DNA of 64,000 nucleotides from Syntrophobacter sp963666995 (GCA_963666995.1 OY762941.1:1054001-1118000), one strand, 5' to 3'. Counted from the stretch's first letter, positions 52,754 through 61,799 are shown. The notes: generated from the letters alone by a model not told the origin. Translations and numbers: made by a program.

Positions 52754-52769
52754 TGGCATGTCCCTTGCT
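52754..52769 (+). promoter_or_regulatory. Sigma-54 (-24/-12) promoter of the CitMHS transporter
   Basis: TGGCATGTCCCTTGCT, a near-perfect match with GG-N10-GC. The transporter start is 64 bases downstream. No obvious CTGT-N11-ACAG palindrome was found in the 200 bases upstream; that stretch contains the inverted-repeat element at 52567-52696. Confidence 0.82.
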
Positions 52770-52832
52770 GGGTGGGGTTACCGGGAAAAGAGTGGGGCCT
52801 TCCGGTTGGGGACTGATTAAGGAGGATGAAGT

Positions 52833-54134
52833 GTGATGATTGCCTTGCTGGGCTTGTTGACCATTTTAGTGCTGCTGCTGACCATCAATACGAAAATGCT
52901 CTCACCGCTGAGCGCGCTGATTGCGGTACCCATTCTGAGTGCGCTGGCGGCCGGGTTTGGGATGGATATCGGGAAGCTCATCATCGACGGACTCAAAAAC
53001 ATCGCGCCCGTGGTGACCATGTTCGTATTCGCAATCATCTTTTTTGGAGTTTTGAGCGATGCCGGCTTATTTGACCCGATTATCAACGGAATCCTGAGGA
53101 CGGTGGGGGCCAAACCGCCCCGGATACTGATGGGCACCGTGCTTCTGGCTCTGCTGATCCATCTCGATGGATCGGGGGCGGTATGCTTTTTGATCACAAT
53201 CCCGGCGATGTTGCCCATCTATGAACGCCTGCAAATGGACAAGAGGCTGCTTTGCCTGATGGTATCGATGGCCGCCGGCATCAATTACCTGCCATGGATC
53301 GGCCCCACTCTGCGCGCCTCCGCGGTGCTTCACGTTCCCAGCGCCGAAATCTTCACCCCGATCATAATCCCTCAAGTCGTCGGCATCGTGTTCATGTTCA
53401 CGACGGCCTTTGTGCTGGGCAAAAGAGAAGCGCGCCGGCTGGGCATTGAGAACGGCCCAGGTGCCGACGTAGTCCTCGAGAGGAAACTCACGGAAGAAGA
53501 GAAGGCCCTGAGGCGCCCCGGCATGTTCTGGTTCAACGCCGTGCTGGCTGTGGTGGTAATGGGCGTCATGATCAGCGGGAAGGTCGATCCGGCGCCAATG
53601 TTCATGGTTGGAGCCATTCTCGCGTTGGTGGTCAATTATCCCCATGTGGAGCAGCAAAAAGCCCGGGTCGACGCTCATGCCCGGGCTGCCCTGATGATGG
53701 CCAGCATCCTGCTGGCTGCCGGCGCGTTTGTCGGGATCATAAAGGGGACCGGCATGGTTACCGCGATGGCCAATGTCGCCGTCTCTTTCATTCCCCAATC
53801 GCTGGCACAACACATTCCTTTCGTTGTCGGCCTCATTGCCATGCCGCTCAGTCTGCTCTTCGACCCTGATTCCTACTATTTCGGGGTTATGCCGGTCATT
53901 GCCGAAACGGCCAAAGTGTTCGGGATCGCCCCCACCGTGGTCGCTCAGGCTTCGCTTATGGGGCAGATGACGACCGGATTTCCGGTTAGTCCGCTGACGC
54001 CTGCAACCTTTCTTATCGTCGGCCTAACCGGGGTTGAACTGGGTGAGCACCAGAGGTTTTCCATTCCGTTTCTGTGGCTCGCTTCGATACTCATGACGAT
54101 CACCTGTGCAATCATCGGGGTTTTTCCATTCTAA
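52833..54134 (+). CDS. CitMHS-type carboxylate transporter
   Basis: 433 residues with about 11-12 membrane segments. The N-terminal LLGLLTILVLLLTINTKMLS, the loop LLALLIHLDGSGAVCFLITI and the C-terminal VSPLTPATFLIVGLTGVELG are typical of the citrate-Mg2+:H+ symporter family. It should import a carboxylate, possibly as a metal complex, across the inner membrane. AAGGAGG precedes both the GTG at 52833 (7 bases) and an ATG at 52836. It has its own sigma-54 promoter and belongs to the same regulon as the catabolic operon. Confidence 0.87.
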   Translation: MMIALLGLLTILVLLLTINTKMLSPLSALIAVPILSALAAGFGMDIGKLIIDGLKNIAPVVTMFVFAIIFFGVLSDAGLFDPIINGILRTVGAKPPRILMGTVLLALLIHLDGSGAVCFLITIPAMLPIYERLQMDKRLLCLMVSMAAGINYLPWIGPTLRASAVLHVPSAEIFTPIIIPQVVGIVFMFTTAFVLGKREARRLGIENGPGADVVLERKLTEEEKALRRPGMFWFNAVLAVVVMGVMISGKVDPAPMFMVGAILALVVNYPHVEQQKARVDAHARAALMMASILLAAGAFVGIIKGTGMVTAMANVAVSFIPQSLAQHIPFVVGLIAMPLSLLFDPDSYYFGVMPVIAETAKVFGIAPTVVAQASLMGQMTTGFPVSPLTPATFLIVGLTGVELGEHQRFSIPFLWLASILMTITCAIIGVFPF

Positions 54135-54535
54135 ATGGTGTCCCACCAATTCGATTTTGAGTGTGACCTTCCTGTTTCCCTGCCGGTTTTGGATTGCCCG
54201 GCGTCCGAAGCGTGGTTCCTTGATCTCAGCATGAGGGAAGTTACTCTGAGGCGTCCCGTAAACCCCTTTGTCGAGGCCGCCTTTTCGTCTGTGCTGATCT
54301 TCGGACAAACACAAGCGGAAATCCGGATGGAGACGGCAGGAACCGCCGAAACTGCGCCTTTGCGGCCTGTTGCACACTTCAACTTTCGGCAGATTGTCCT
54401 GGCATGGGAGTTGCAAAAGCGAGGGATGCCTCTCGATCGTCTGGATGCTCTCCGGATACCCGGTCGAAATGAACAAACCCATGGGAGATTTTTTGGTATT
54501 TGAGGCTGAATAATCTTACTTAAAGAGGATTGAGG
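54135..54535 (+). other. Leader region of the CaiB gene, no real gene
   Basis: A frame of 122 codons on the plus strand starts right after the transporter stop, but its 3' third is the sigma-54 promoter region and the frame has no family. The part from 54296 contains CTGT-N12-ACAA with GATCTTCG in the middle, a possible weak form of the activator palindrome, 90 bases before the promoter. Confidence 0.5.
54400..54415 (+). promoter_or_regulatory. Sigma-54 (-24/-12) promoter of the CaiB/BaiF gene
   Basis: TGGCATGGGAGTTGCA, identical over 16 bases to the promoter of the MmgE operon, with GG-N10-GC. The CaiB start is about 120 bases downstream. The leader also shares TCGATCGTC followed by GGAT with the MmgE leader, so the two may be regulated in the same way after initiation too. 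Confidence 0.82.
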
Positions 54536-55756
54536 ATGAAACACTGTCTTTCCGACATTCGTGTACTGGAAATAGGGCAAATCCTTGCAGCCCCTTATGC
54601 AGGGATGATGCTTGGTGACCTGGGAGCCGACGTCATCAAGATCGAATCTCCCGATGGGGGGGACAACTCACGCAAGACGCCCCCCCACTTCTACAAAGGG
54701 GAGAGTATTTACTTTATGGCTTTAAACAGGAACAAGAGAAGCTTTGCCATCGATCTCAAAACCGAGGATGGACTCAGGGTCTTCTACGACCTTGTCGAAA
54801 AGTCCGACGTGGTCATCGATAACCTCCGGTGCGGCCTGCGTGAAACGCTGAAAATCGATCACGAGACCCTGCTCGGATATAATGACAAGATCATATCGTG
54901 TTCCATCAATGGGTTCGGGTCGAATACCCCGGACTGCGCCAAGCCGTCTTTCGATCTCATGGTTCAGGCCAAAGGCGGAGGAATCAGCCTGACGGGTGAA
55001 CCGGGGGGACCTCCCGTTCGGATGGGTGTCTCAATCACGGACTATGTCGCCGGCGTCTATGCGGTTACGGGAGTACTGGCGGCACTTCATGAACGCCAAC
55101 ATACGAAGAAGGGCAAGAAACTCGAGGTCCCGCTCCTGAGTACCATGATTTCGCTCCTGGGCTATGAGGCGACATTATATCTCTATTCGGGGGATATCCC
55201 GTGTCCGGTGGGATGCGGCCACCGGTCGCTGGTGCCGTATAACGCCGTATCCACAAAGGACGGGCACATCGTGATCGGCGCTCATCTGCCGAAGTTCTGG
55301 TCGTCTTTGTGCGAAGTCCTGGGAATCGAAGACATCGGAAACGACCCGAAGTTCAACAGCCTTGAAGTAAGGAACAGGAACCGGGGAGAGATCCTCGAGA
55401 TTCTCAACGAGCGATTTTCCAGGAAGACATCTCGGGAGTGGATCGAAGTCCTCGATGCGAAAGGGGTCCCGTGCGCTCCGATCAATGACATCCGGGCGGC
55501 TTTAAGCGATCCTACCACGCAGGCTTTGAACATGGTGGTCGATGTCGAACACAAAGGGGTCGGCCTCACCTTCAAAACCCCTGGAAACCCTATCCGAACG
55601 TTTGAAGAGGACGGTCAGCAATACCTCTCGCCTCCCCTTCTGGGAGAACATACGCAAGAGGTCTTGAGGGAGATACTCCATTATCCTGAGGAGCTGATAG
55701 ACGATCTCATCCAAAAGCAAACCGTGAGTGTATCTTCTGCTTCCAGGTGTAAATAA
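54536..55756 (+). CDS. CaiB/BaiF family (type III) CoA-transferase
   Basis: 406 residues from an ATG with AAGAGG upstream. The pattern LEIGQILAAPYAGMMLGDLG, then GADVIKIESPDGGDNSRKTP, NRNKRSFAIDLKTEDG and the central PSFDLMVQAKGGGISLTGEP, with the catalytic Asp in FDLMVQA, is that of class III transferases. It would move CoA from an acyl-CoA to the acid being degraded, activating it. With an own sigma-54 promoter it joins the catabolic regulon. Confidence 0.92.
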   Translation: MKHCLSDIRVLEIGQILAAPYAGMMLGDLGADVIKIESPDGGDNSRKTPPHFYKGESIYFMALNRNKRSFAIDLKTEDGLRVFYDLVEKSDVVIDNLRCGLRETLKIDHETLLGYNDKIISCSINGFGSNTPDCAKPSFDLMVQAKGGGISLTGEPGGPPVRMGVSITDYVAGVYAVTGVLAALHERQHTKKGKKLEVPLLSTMISLLGYEATLYLYSGDIPCPVGCGHRSLVPYNAVSTKDGHIVIGAHLPKFWSSLCEVLGIEDIGNDPKFNSLEVRNRNRGEILEILNERFSRKTSREWIEVLDAKGVPCAPINDIRAALSDPTTQALNMVVDVEHKGVGLTFKTPGNPIRTFEEDGQQYLSPPLLGEHTQEVLREILHYPEELIDDLIQKQTVSVSSASRCK

Positions 55757-56352
55757 GAATTCCCCACGTTTCAGGGAGAGTGGTTCGACACGCCGGATCC
55801 GGTGAGGAATGGCGCGGAAAGAATCCGAACCGCTTTGCCCTGAATTTCCTTCCACCGAATGGCCCGGATTTAAATTCGATTGACAAGAAAGATGGCTTTG
55901 AGCCCGTACGAGTGGGGCACATACACGATGCCTGCCGCTTCATAGTCTGTTTTGATAAGCACCCCTGCCGGGGGATGATCGGGGATGTGGTGCAACCCGG
56001 TTCGGATGGAACCCGGCAGGGTTTGTCGCGAGGATTATGAGTATGAGCAAAGGGAGACAGTTGGTTCCCTCGACGCACTCGAGTTTTTCAAGGTATCGAT
56101 GACTCAGGACACGCGCGTATGATGCGCGGGAGGGGCAGGAAGCGCTTCGGAGATGATGATACCCGGGTCCTTGGGAACCCGGGTCAGTTCGACAAAGCGC
56201 CCGTGATGAGGAGGTCCTCACCACGGGCCTTGAGGGTCATCAAATTTTCTGTTAAAGATCTTCCTTCCGATTGGGACAACCGTCAGAGCAACCTCCGATT
56301 CACACCTGAAGCGTCTTTGCGATCGCTTGAAGATGTTCAGGCCACGCCGATT
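55757..56352. other. Intergenic stretch with hairpins, no gene
   Basis: About 600 bases between the CaiB stop and the convergent MHS transporter stop. Two strong hairpins occur, ACCCGGGTCCTTGGGAACCC at 56160 and CCGTGATGAGGAGGTCCTCA at 56201, neither with a T run. They may still end transcription from both sides. No credible frame. Confidence 0.45.
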
Positions 56353-57678
56353 TTATGAGGCCGGATCAGCCTTGTATTCGACCGCTGGTCTGCGATCCCG
56401 CGTGACCTGACGCGCGTGGAGCCATAGCGTTGACAGGGCGCTGATGAGACCGACGGATGCAGCATACAAACATATGTAGGTGCTGTGATTGTTGTCCCAC
56501 TGCAGCAGGGCCGTGGCAATGATCGGCGTCATACCGCCGGCGACAATCCCCGAGAATTGATATACAAAAGAAATCCCCGTGTACCTGACTCGAGGATCGA
56601 ACAGTTCGGCAAACAACGAAGACTGCGGACCGTACACGGCAGAGTAGAAAATGCCGAACGGAATGATGATGGCCAGCCACACCAGGTATATGTTGCTGCA
56701 GTTGTTCATGATCCAGAATGCCGGGAAACAGGAAAGGCCGGCAACCAGGCTGCCCCATCCGTAAACCAGGGTCCGGCCCAGGCGGTCTGAAAGGTATCCG
56801 AAGAATGGGAGCCCAAACGTCATCACGATGGCGGCGATCATGACTCCGGTCAGGGCGCTGGTGCGTGGAATTTTCATCACGGTGGTGAGATAGCCGATCG
56901 AGAAAACACCAAAGATATTGAATATCACTCCATCGATCCACCGTGCCCCCATGGCGATCATAACACTGGAGGCATACCCTTTCCACATATCGACGAAGGG
57001 CATTCGGGACTCCGCCTTTTCTTTTTTGACGCTCTCAAATTCCGGGGTTTCCAGGACGTTTTTACGAATCCAGAGGCCGAGAGCAACGAGTACGACACTG
57101 ACTATGTACGGGACACGCCAGCCCCAGGACATGAAGGCCGTATTCGACAACAGCGTAGACAGGAGTGCCACAATGCCGGATGCGAGGAGCAACCCGAGGG
57201 ATGCTCCGGTCTGTGGCAGACTGGCATAAAGTCCACGCTGCGAAGGTTTCGCATACTCGAACGTCATGAGCACCGCTCCGCCCCACTCGCCGCCCAGGCC
57301 AATACCCTGAAGAACGCGCAGCAGCAGCAAAATAATGGGAGCCCAAACACCGATTTGTTCGTAGGTAGGCACGAGGCCCATCCCCACGGTGGAACCGCCC
57401 ATGATTACGAGTGTGTAGATGAGCATCGTCTTGCGGCCAACTCTGTCGCCGAAATGTCCAAAAATGAGGCCGCCCAGCGGCCGGGCCGCAAATCCCACCG
57501 CCAGGCCCGTATAGGCCAGCAGTGTGGAAACCAGTGGATCACTGGTTGGAAAATATAGTTTATTGAACACAATGCCCGCGACAACACCGTACAGAAAAAA
57601 ATCATACCATTCGATTGTTCCGCCAATTACACTGGCGTACACGACTCGCCGAAACATCTTTTTGTCGCGATTGCTCAT
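56353..57678 (-). CDS. MHS-family MFS transporter (metabolite:H+ symporter)
   Basis: 441 residues and 12 predicted helices. The N-terminal ASVIGGTIEWYDFFLYGVVA and GGLIFGHFGDRVGRKTMLIY, plus QGIGLGGEWGGAVLMTFEYA, are the signature of the MHS group (ProP, KgtP, ShiA), which takes up organic acids with protons. GGAGG seven bases upstream sets the start at 57678, and its ATG overlaps the stop of a small upstream frame by four bases. A sigma-54 promoter lies at 58169-58185 on the same strand. It would be the second carboxylate importer of the regulon. Confidence 0.9.
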   Translation of the reverse strand: MSNRDKKMFRRVVYASVIGGTIEWYDFFLYGVVAGIVFNKLYFPTSDPLVSTLLAYTGLAVGFAARPLGGLIFGHFGDRVGRKTMLIYTLVIMGGSTVGMGLVPTYEQIGVWAPIILLLLRVLQGIGLGGEWGGAVLMTFEYAKPSQRGLYASLPQTGASLGLLLASGIVALLSTLLSNTAFMSWGWRVPYIVSVVLVALGLWIRKNVLETPEFESVKKEKAESRMPFVDMWKGYASSVMIAMGARWIDGVIFNIFGVFSIGYLTTVMKIPRTSALTGVMIAAIVMTFGLPFFGYLSDRLGRTLVYGWGSLVAGLSCFPAFWIMNNCSNIYLVWLAIIIPFGIFYSAVYGPQSSLFAELFDPRVRYTGISFVYQFSGIVAGGMTPIIATALLQWDNNHSTYICLYAASVGLISALSTLWLHARQVTRDRRPAVEYKADPAS

Positions 57679-58076
57679 AAAGAGTCCTCCGGGTAAGTTT
57701 TTTGGAATGTTGCCTGTTTTCTTCCGAAGCAGTGCGCTGGAGCGTGCCGGGCGCCGGCTTCATGCATTCCTTCAGCTTCGGCGATGAGCTGCACGGGAAG
57801 TTCTCTCATCATGATCGGGTGTTGTAAAATAATATTTTCGCCTTTTTCCAGCGCATGTTCGGCAGATGCGGCACCGCCGCACACCGCCGGTGATGCCCGC
57901 CTGACTGTCCGTTTTTTGGCGTCATCTTCATTTCGATCCGCCGCCACGCGTATCTTGAGGCATGGAGCGTACATCGAACGGGTGTTGAGCGACGTTCCGA
58001 AATGAACCGGGCCAATCATGCTCACAGTCATGTGGACCCTTTTCCTGAAATGGGCGAACAAGTGGTGATCGATCAT
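57675..58076 (-). CDS. Uncertain 133-residue frame coupled to the MHS transporter
   Basis: The frame begins MIDHHLFAHFRKRVHMTVSM and ends in the ribosome site of the transporter gene, with ATGA overlap. No family is recognised, and the last 20 residues look unnatural. Two things support it: the sigma-54 promoter at 58169-58185 lies about 90 bases before its start, and without it the transporter leader would be nearly 500 bases. Either a real accessory gene or a long leader. Confidence 0.35.
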   Translation of the reverse strand: MIDHHLFAHFRKRVHMTVSMIGPVHFGTSLNTRSMYAPCLKIRVAADRNEDDAKKRTVRRASPAVCGGAASAEHALEKGENIILQHPIMMRELPVQLIAEAEGMHEAGARHAPAHCFGRKQATFQKTYPEDSL

Positions 58077-58168
58077 GAGGTATCCGTTCCGTCGCCTTTC
58101 CTGAGACTGCTGAAGCGATAATCTTGTAAAATCGATCTTGTTGATAGCGGCTAGCCGAACAAGGATTC

Positions 58169-58185
58169 GGCAAGAATTGTGCCAA
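58169..58185 (-). promoter_or_regulatory. Sigma-54 (-24/-12) promoter of the MHS transporter unit
   Basis: On the minus strand TTGGCACAATTCTTGCC, with the strong -24 TGGCAC, and GG-N10-GC. It points at the 133-residue frame and the MHS transporter. The palindrome at 58547-58577 is about 360 bases upstream, far but within reach of an activator that loops DNA. Confidence 0.75.
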
Positions 58186-58546
58186 GAAAGAGAACCTTAC
58201 GCAGTACTGTAGCCGGCCCGGCCTATGAGAGCGAAACAGTCGGCGATGGAGACCTGTCCGACCCGGGGATGGCGACCGCACGATGCAAACCCGGCAAACA
58301 TCGAGACGAGGGATTAAGCCGCTTTACCTTTCGGCTGAGACATGTTTTATAGATGCGCTTCATCTGGTGTGTGGTGTCCCCCGTGTTGAAATGCTCTCTT
58401 GCAAAGCTGCACCGGTAAGTCGCTCACGGGAATCCCTCGTTTCTCCGGCACTTAAAAGTAATGAATATTTACCTGGTATTTTGATGGCTTATCCACGAGG
58501 CGGGAAAGAAACCGGGGACTATTCCAATTTGGTTTTAGGTGTACAA

Positions 58547-58577
58547 AAAACAAACACTGTACGCGATTCATACAGTA
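58547..58577. promoter_or_regulatory. Second copy of the activator palindrome
   Basis: ACTGTA-N9-TACAGT, preceded by AAAACAAAC, matches the site at 50936-50966 in about 25 of 31 bases. It lies in front of an eroded copy of the activator gene start and upstream of the sigma-54 promoter of the MHS unit. Its preservation next to a dead gene suggests that the site itself is still used. Confidence 0.6.
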
Positions 58578-58700
58578 GTTTTCAGGAGGAGAAAAATTTT
58601 TGCGTAAAATTCGGAGAAGCTGAAATTTTTGAAAACGGCTCTCCGCCGGCGGGACCTCTGCGACGATTTCTTCCCAACCTACATTTGTCGAAGCGGACCA
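58578..58700 (+). pseudogene. 5' remnant of a second sigma-54 activator gene
   Basis: After the palindrome comes CAGGAGGAG and then sequence that parallels the first 40 codons of the activator at 50978. The best segment is the block coding QDFCDELF in the intact gene, here reading RDLCDDFF, with about 21 of 27 bases identical and similar spacing from the palindrome (71 versus 85 bases). Frame is broken several times and nothing is left after about 58700. Confidence 0.5.
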
Positions 58701-58823
58701 GCCCATGAGAGGGATGGCTTTCGCGTGCATTGATCAACACGTCAATACACCTGATTACGGCAATTTTTGCTGATGGCGAAAAAGCACGAAATGGGTTAGT
58801 CTAGTTTATCTTACCATCTTGTA

Positions 58824-58842
58824 TACGCATACATTATGCGTA
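58824..58842. promoter_or_regulatory. Perfect palindrome TACGCATA-CAT-TATGCGTA upstream of the SLOG-like gene
   Basis: Eight-base perfect arms around three bases, in an AT-rich stretch 166 bases before the start of the SLOG-like gene. It has the look of a dimeric repressor operator. The rest of 58700-59007 shows no gene. Confidence 0.4.
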
Positions 58843-59007
58843 CCTTTGCATTGCACGCTGCGGCATCACGTCCATTGGCCCTTTGCACGGGTCCCGGGTG
58901 CGGAATCATCCTTCACAACAGAAGAGAGGAAACATTTCGAGCAAGGTGGATGGGATTGTAATCCGTCGAAGATTTAGACGATCACTCAATGAAACAGGGA
59001 GAATTTA

Positions 59008-59571
59008 ATGACAAACGCAAGTGAATACACACTCTACAGCGGCGGCCTCCGGGGTTCGGAAGCTGAATTCGGCGCACAAGCCGAACGCTGGGGGGTGAGG
59101 GAAGTGACTTTTACTTACGAGGGCTACGAACCCTCCAGGGACCGGGGCCTCGTCCTTCTGGGGCCGGAGGAAATGAAGCGAGGCGATATCAGCATGGACA
59201 TCGTCTGCATGCGCATGAACCGGACCTATTCCAGGGTCGATGCCATCCGGAAAGTCATGCAGATGATCTTTCACATGGTCAACAGCGGGTTCCAGGTTTT
59301 CGCCGTGGGCTGGATCCAACCCAATGACACCGTGAAGGGGGGAACCGGCTGGGCCGTCGAACTGGCCAAGTTGTTCAACCGTCCCCTGAGCGTGTTCGAC
59401 CAGGACCGCAATGCATGGTTTTCGTGGGAGAACAACGCCTGGGTGGAAAGCATGCCGGTGATCGAGCACAAAACCTTCGCGGGCACCGGAACCCGCAACC
59501 TCAGTGACGCAGGCAAGCGTGCAATCGAGGATCTCTTCCGGCGCTCCTTCGATCCCTCCGTCAAAAGCTGA
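59008..59571 (+). CDS. Stand-alone SLOG-superfamily protein (YspA/LOG-like)
   Basis: 187 residues beginning TNASEYTLYSGGLRGSEAEF, where YSGGxxGSEAxF is the nucleotide/ligand-binding loop of SLOG (LOG/DprA-like) Rossmann domains. GTGWAVELAKLFNRPLSVFD forms the second half, and FAGTGTRNLSDAGKRAIEDL the end. SLOG domains bind nucleotides or their derivatives and occur in cytokinin-activating enzymes, DprA and conflict systems. No effector domain or membrane protein is adjacent, so the role is open. A terminator follows. Confidence 0.72.
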   Translation: MTNASEYTLYSGGLRGSEAEFGAQAERWGVREVTFTYEGYEPSRDRGLVLLGPEEMKRGDISMDIVCMRMNRTYSRVDAIRKVMQMIFHMVNSGFQVFAVGWIQPNDTVKGGTGWAVELAKLFNRPLSVFDQDRNAWFSWENNAWVESMPVIEHKTFAGTGTRNLSDAGKRAIEDLFRRSFDPSVKS

Positions 59572-59605
59572 GCCCTCGGCTCCGCGCCGTGTCCATCAAA
59601 AACAT

Positions 59606-59654
59606 CGGGGCCGTACAGGGGACATTCCCGTCTCGTGTAAGGCCCCGGTTTTTT
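59606..59654 (+). terminator. Rho-independent terminator after the SLOG-like gene
   Basis: A seven-pair stem CGGGGCC/GGCCCCG with an inner small hairpin (GGGGACATTCCC) and a run of six T on the plus strand. It starts 35 bases after the stop codon. Confidence 0.7.
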
Positions 59655-59672
59655 CCCACGTGACCCATTTTT

Positions 59673-60302
59673 TCAGGCGCCGTTTTTCGGACTGTGCGAA
59701 GAACCGCCGGGCGAAGACAATGCCCGCGGAATTGCTCCGGCGAGTTCCGCATTGAAAAAATCCAGCGTTCGTTTCCGGGCATCCTGTGCGTTTGGATCCT
59801 CCTGCTTCGAATCGAAGCCATGGCGCGCCCCGGGATAAATCCTGATCTCGTATTCCACCGAATACCGCCTCAAGAACGCTTCGAGCGCGTAAGCTTCGCC
59901 AACCGGCACCAAGGTGTCGGCGTCCCCATGCAGAATCAGCGTCGGAGGCAGTCTTTCGATCCGGTCCCGCACCTCCTGCGGCATGCCTCCATACACCTCC
60001 ACCACGGCCCCTATCGACGGGTTCAATCCCGCGGCGGCGACAGCGATGAACGCGCCCTGTGAAAAACCAAGGACACCTATTCGTCGCGGATCCGTGGAGG
60101 GCTCTTTCGCGATGTACCCGACTGCCTGGTTCACGACCGCGATCCAGTTCGACAGGCGCCGGTGATAGGTTTCCCTGTGCGTGGAAAGCCCCCGGGCGCT
60201 CATAGCACGTTCATCGGCCTTGTCGTAGTACATCAGGGCGTACACTTCGTGCAGGGTCCCACCACATCGGGAAGACACCCGCGATGCATATCGTAAAGGC
60301 AT
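59673..60302 (-). pseudogene. Dienelactone hydrolase-family protein, N-terminally truncated
   Basis: The frame encodes the later part of an alpha/beta hydrolase: nucleophile elbow RIGVLGFSQGAFIAVAAAGL, acid region PPTLILHGDADTLVPVGEAY and catalytic His in YPGARHGFDSKQ, so Ser, Asp and His are all present. The first 60-70 residues of the family, including the oxyanion strand, are not found; the N-terminal 25 residues read as unrelated sequence. Either the gene lost its 5' end or a frameshift hides it. A repeat of the CGTCATTCC type lies just upstream at 60391. Confidence 0.6.
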
Positions 60303-60390
60303 CCCGGTGGAATGTCGATCTTCATGCCGGTATACGGCGGATAGGGGCTGTTGCCCAAAGGAAAAGCCGAGGCCAAAAGAAACCAGGATT

Positions 60391-60486
60391 CGTTATTCCG
60401 GCGGAGGCCGAAATAATAACTAATTACAATCATTATCTAATTACAATTGATAACCCTGGGCCCCGGCAATATCGCGGGGTGACATT
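60391..60486. repeat. Diverged short palindromic repeat, same family as 7782
   Basis: CGTTATTCCGGCGGAGGCCG at the left and CCCCGGCAATATCGCGGGGT at the right, separated by an AT-rich stretch with TAATTACAAT twice. The rest of the region from 60303 to 60661 shows no gene. Confidence 0.6.
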
Positions 60487-60661
60487 CCTGGATAAACCGC
60501 TCTCTTTTCATCTGGATTCCATTTGGGCAAGCGCACCGATATACTTGCAATAAGCTGCTGGTTGAAGGACAATCGCGATCATCCCCGTAGCGCCTTACGG
60601 CGCTGCGGTCGGCCGTCACTCACCAATCAACCCCGGGAAGTCGATGACTAAGGAGTTCGCC

Positions 60662-61687
60662 ATGGATTATCATTTTAGAAATCTCGTCTTTGAAGGAGGC
60701 GGAGTCAAGGGAATAGCCTATGCGGGAGCGCTCCGGGTGCTGGAGGATAAGGGAATCCTCGCGGGCGTCACTCGAGTCGGCGGCACATCCGCCGGAGCCA
60801 TCAACGCGGTACTCGTGGGGCTCAATTATTCCGTCTCCGAGATCGACGGCATCCTGCGCTCGGTTGACTTCAAAAAGTTCATGGACGACTCGTGGGGAGT
60901 GGTGCGGGACACCGACCGCCTCATCCACGAATTCGGCTGGTACAAGGGAGACTTTTTCCGCAACTGGATCGGCAAGATCATAAAGGCGAAAACCGGCAAC
61001 TCCGAGGCCACCTTCAGTGAAGTACAGGCCCAAAAGAGCGCCAAGGGTTTCCGGGACCTGTATTTCATGGGCACCAACCTGTCAACGCGCTTTTCAGAGG
61101 TCTTCTCCTTCGAACATACTCCTCGCACATGCGTTGCCGATGCGGTACGGATGTCCATGTCCATCCCGCTCTTCTTTGCCGCAAAGCGGAGCCCGCGAAA
61201 TGACGTCTACGTGGACGGCGGGGTCCTCGACAACTACCCCGTCAAACTCTTCGACCGGAAGAAATATGTGGATCGATACTCCTCTCTCCCGGTCTACTAC
61301 GAGGACCACAACGATCGGCTTCGTCAGGCCGGAAGTTCGATCAGCCCCTATGTGTTCAATATGGAGACACTCGGCTTCCGCCTCGACTCGGCGGAAGAGA
61401 TCGCTATGTTTCGCGACCAAGCGGAACCGGTGCATCACACGGTGGATGACTTTTTCGACTATGCCTATGCCCTGGTGGATACGGTTCTGGAGAGCCAGTC
61501 GAACCTCCATCTGCACAGTGACGACTGGCAACGGACGATTTATATCGACACCCTGGACGTGAGGACGACCGATTTCGACCTGTCGGACGCCAAGAAACAA
61601 GCCCTTGTAAAATCGGGCCAAGACAACACTGAAAAATACTTCTCGTGGTATGACGACCCCAGGAACAAGCCGGTGAACAGGCCGTAG
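60662..61687 (+). CDS. Patatin-like phospholipase
   Basis: 341 residues from the ATG at 60662 (AAGGAG six bases upstream). The oxyanion hole is LVFEGGGVKGIAYAGALRVL, the nucleophile is in GGTSAGAINAVLVG, and the catalytic Asp in VYVDGGVLDNYPVKLFDRKK, so the Ser-Asp dyad is complete. No signal peptide, hence cytoplasmic or exported by an unknown route. Patatins hydrolyse acyl esters of membrane lipids. No nucleotide-cyclase or other CBASS-type partner is adjacent, so a defence role is not supported. Confidence 0.92.
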   Translation: MDYHFRNLVFEGGGVKGIAYAGALRVLEDKGILAGVTRVGGTSAGAINAVLVGLNYSVSEIDGILRSVDFKKFMDDSWGVVRDTDRLIHEFGWYKGDFFRNWIGKIIKAKTGNSEATFSEVQAQKSAKGFRDLYFMGTNLSTRFSEVFSFEHTPRTCVADAVRMSMSIPLFFAAKRSPRNDVYVDGGVLDNYPVKLFDRKKYVDRYSSLPVYYEDHNDRLRQAGSSISPYVFNMETLGFRLDSAEEIAMFRDQAEPVHHTVDDFFDYAYALVDTVLESQSNLHLHSDDWQRTIYIDTLDVRTTDFDLSDAKKQALVKSGQDNTEKYFSWYDDPRNKPVNRP

Positions 61688-61799
61688 GGGAGGATGGGAG
61701 AGACCCCTTCGGCGTGAGGCTGTCACGAAGGTTTTCCCGGACAACGGCAGGAGGCCGGCTCTTTTTTTTCAAATCACTTTTTCGCGGAGGGCATAAGGC

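Noticed and set aside
54135..54503. A 122-residue protein whose end resembles a peptide encoded upstream of MmgE (AWEL... with DR...)
   Set aside because: The resemblance is between two sigma-54 promoter and leader segments, not between proteins.
60662..61687. CBASS-type anti-phage effector (patatin)
   Set aside because: The patatin is real, but no cyclic-nucleotide synthase or helper gene lies next to it.
61690..61772. Terminator after the patatin gene (GCCGGC followed by eight T)
   Set aside because: The T run is good but the stem is only three to six bases, too weak to support.
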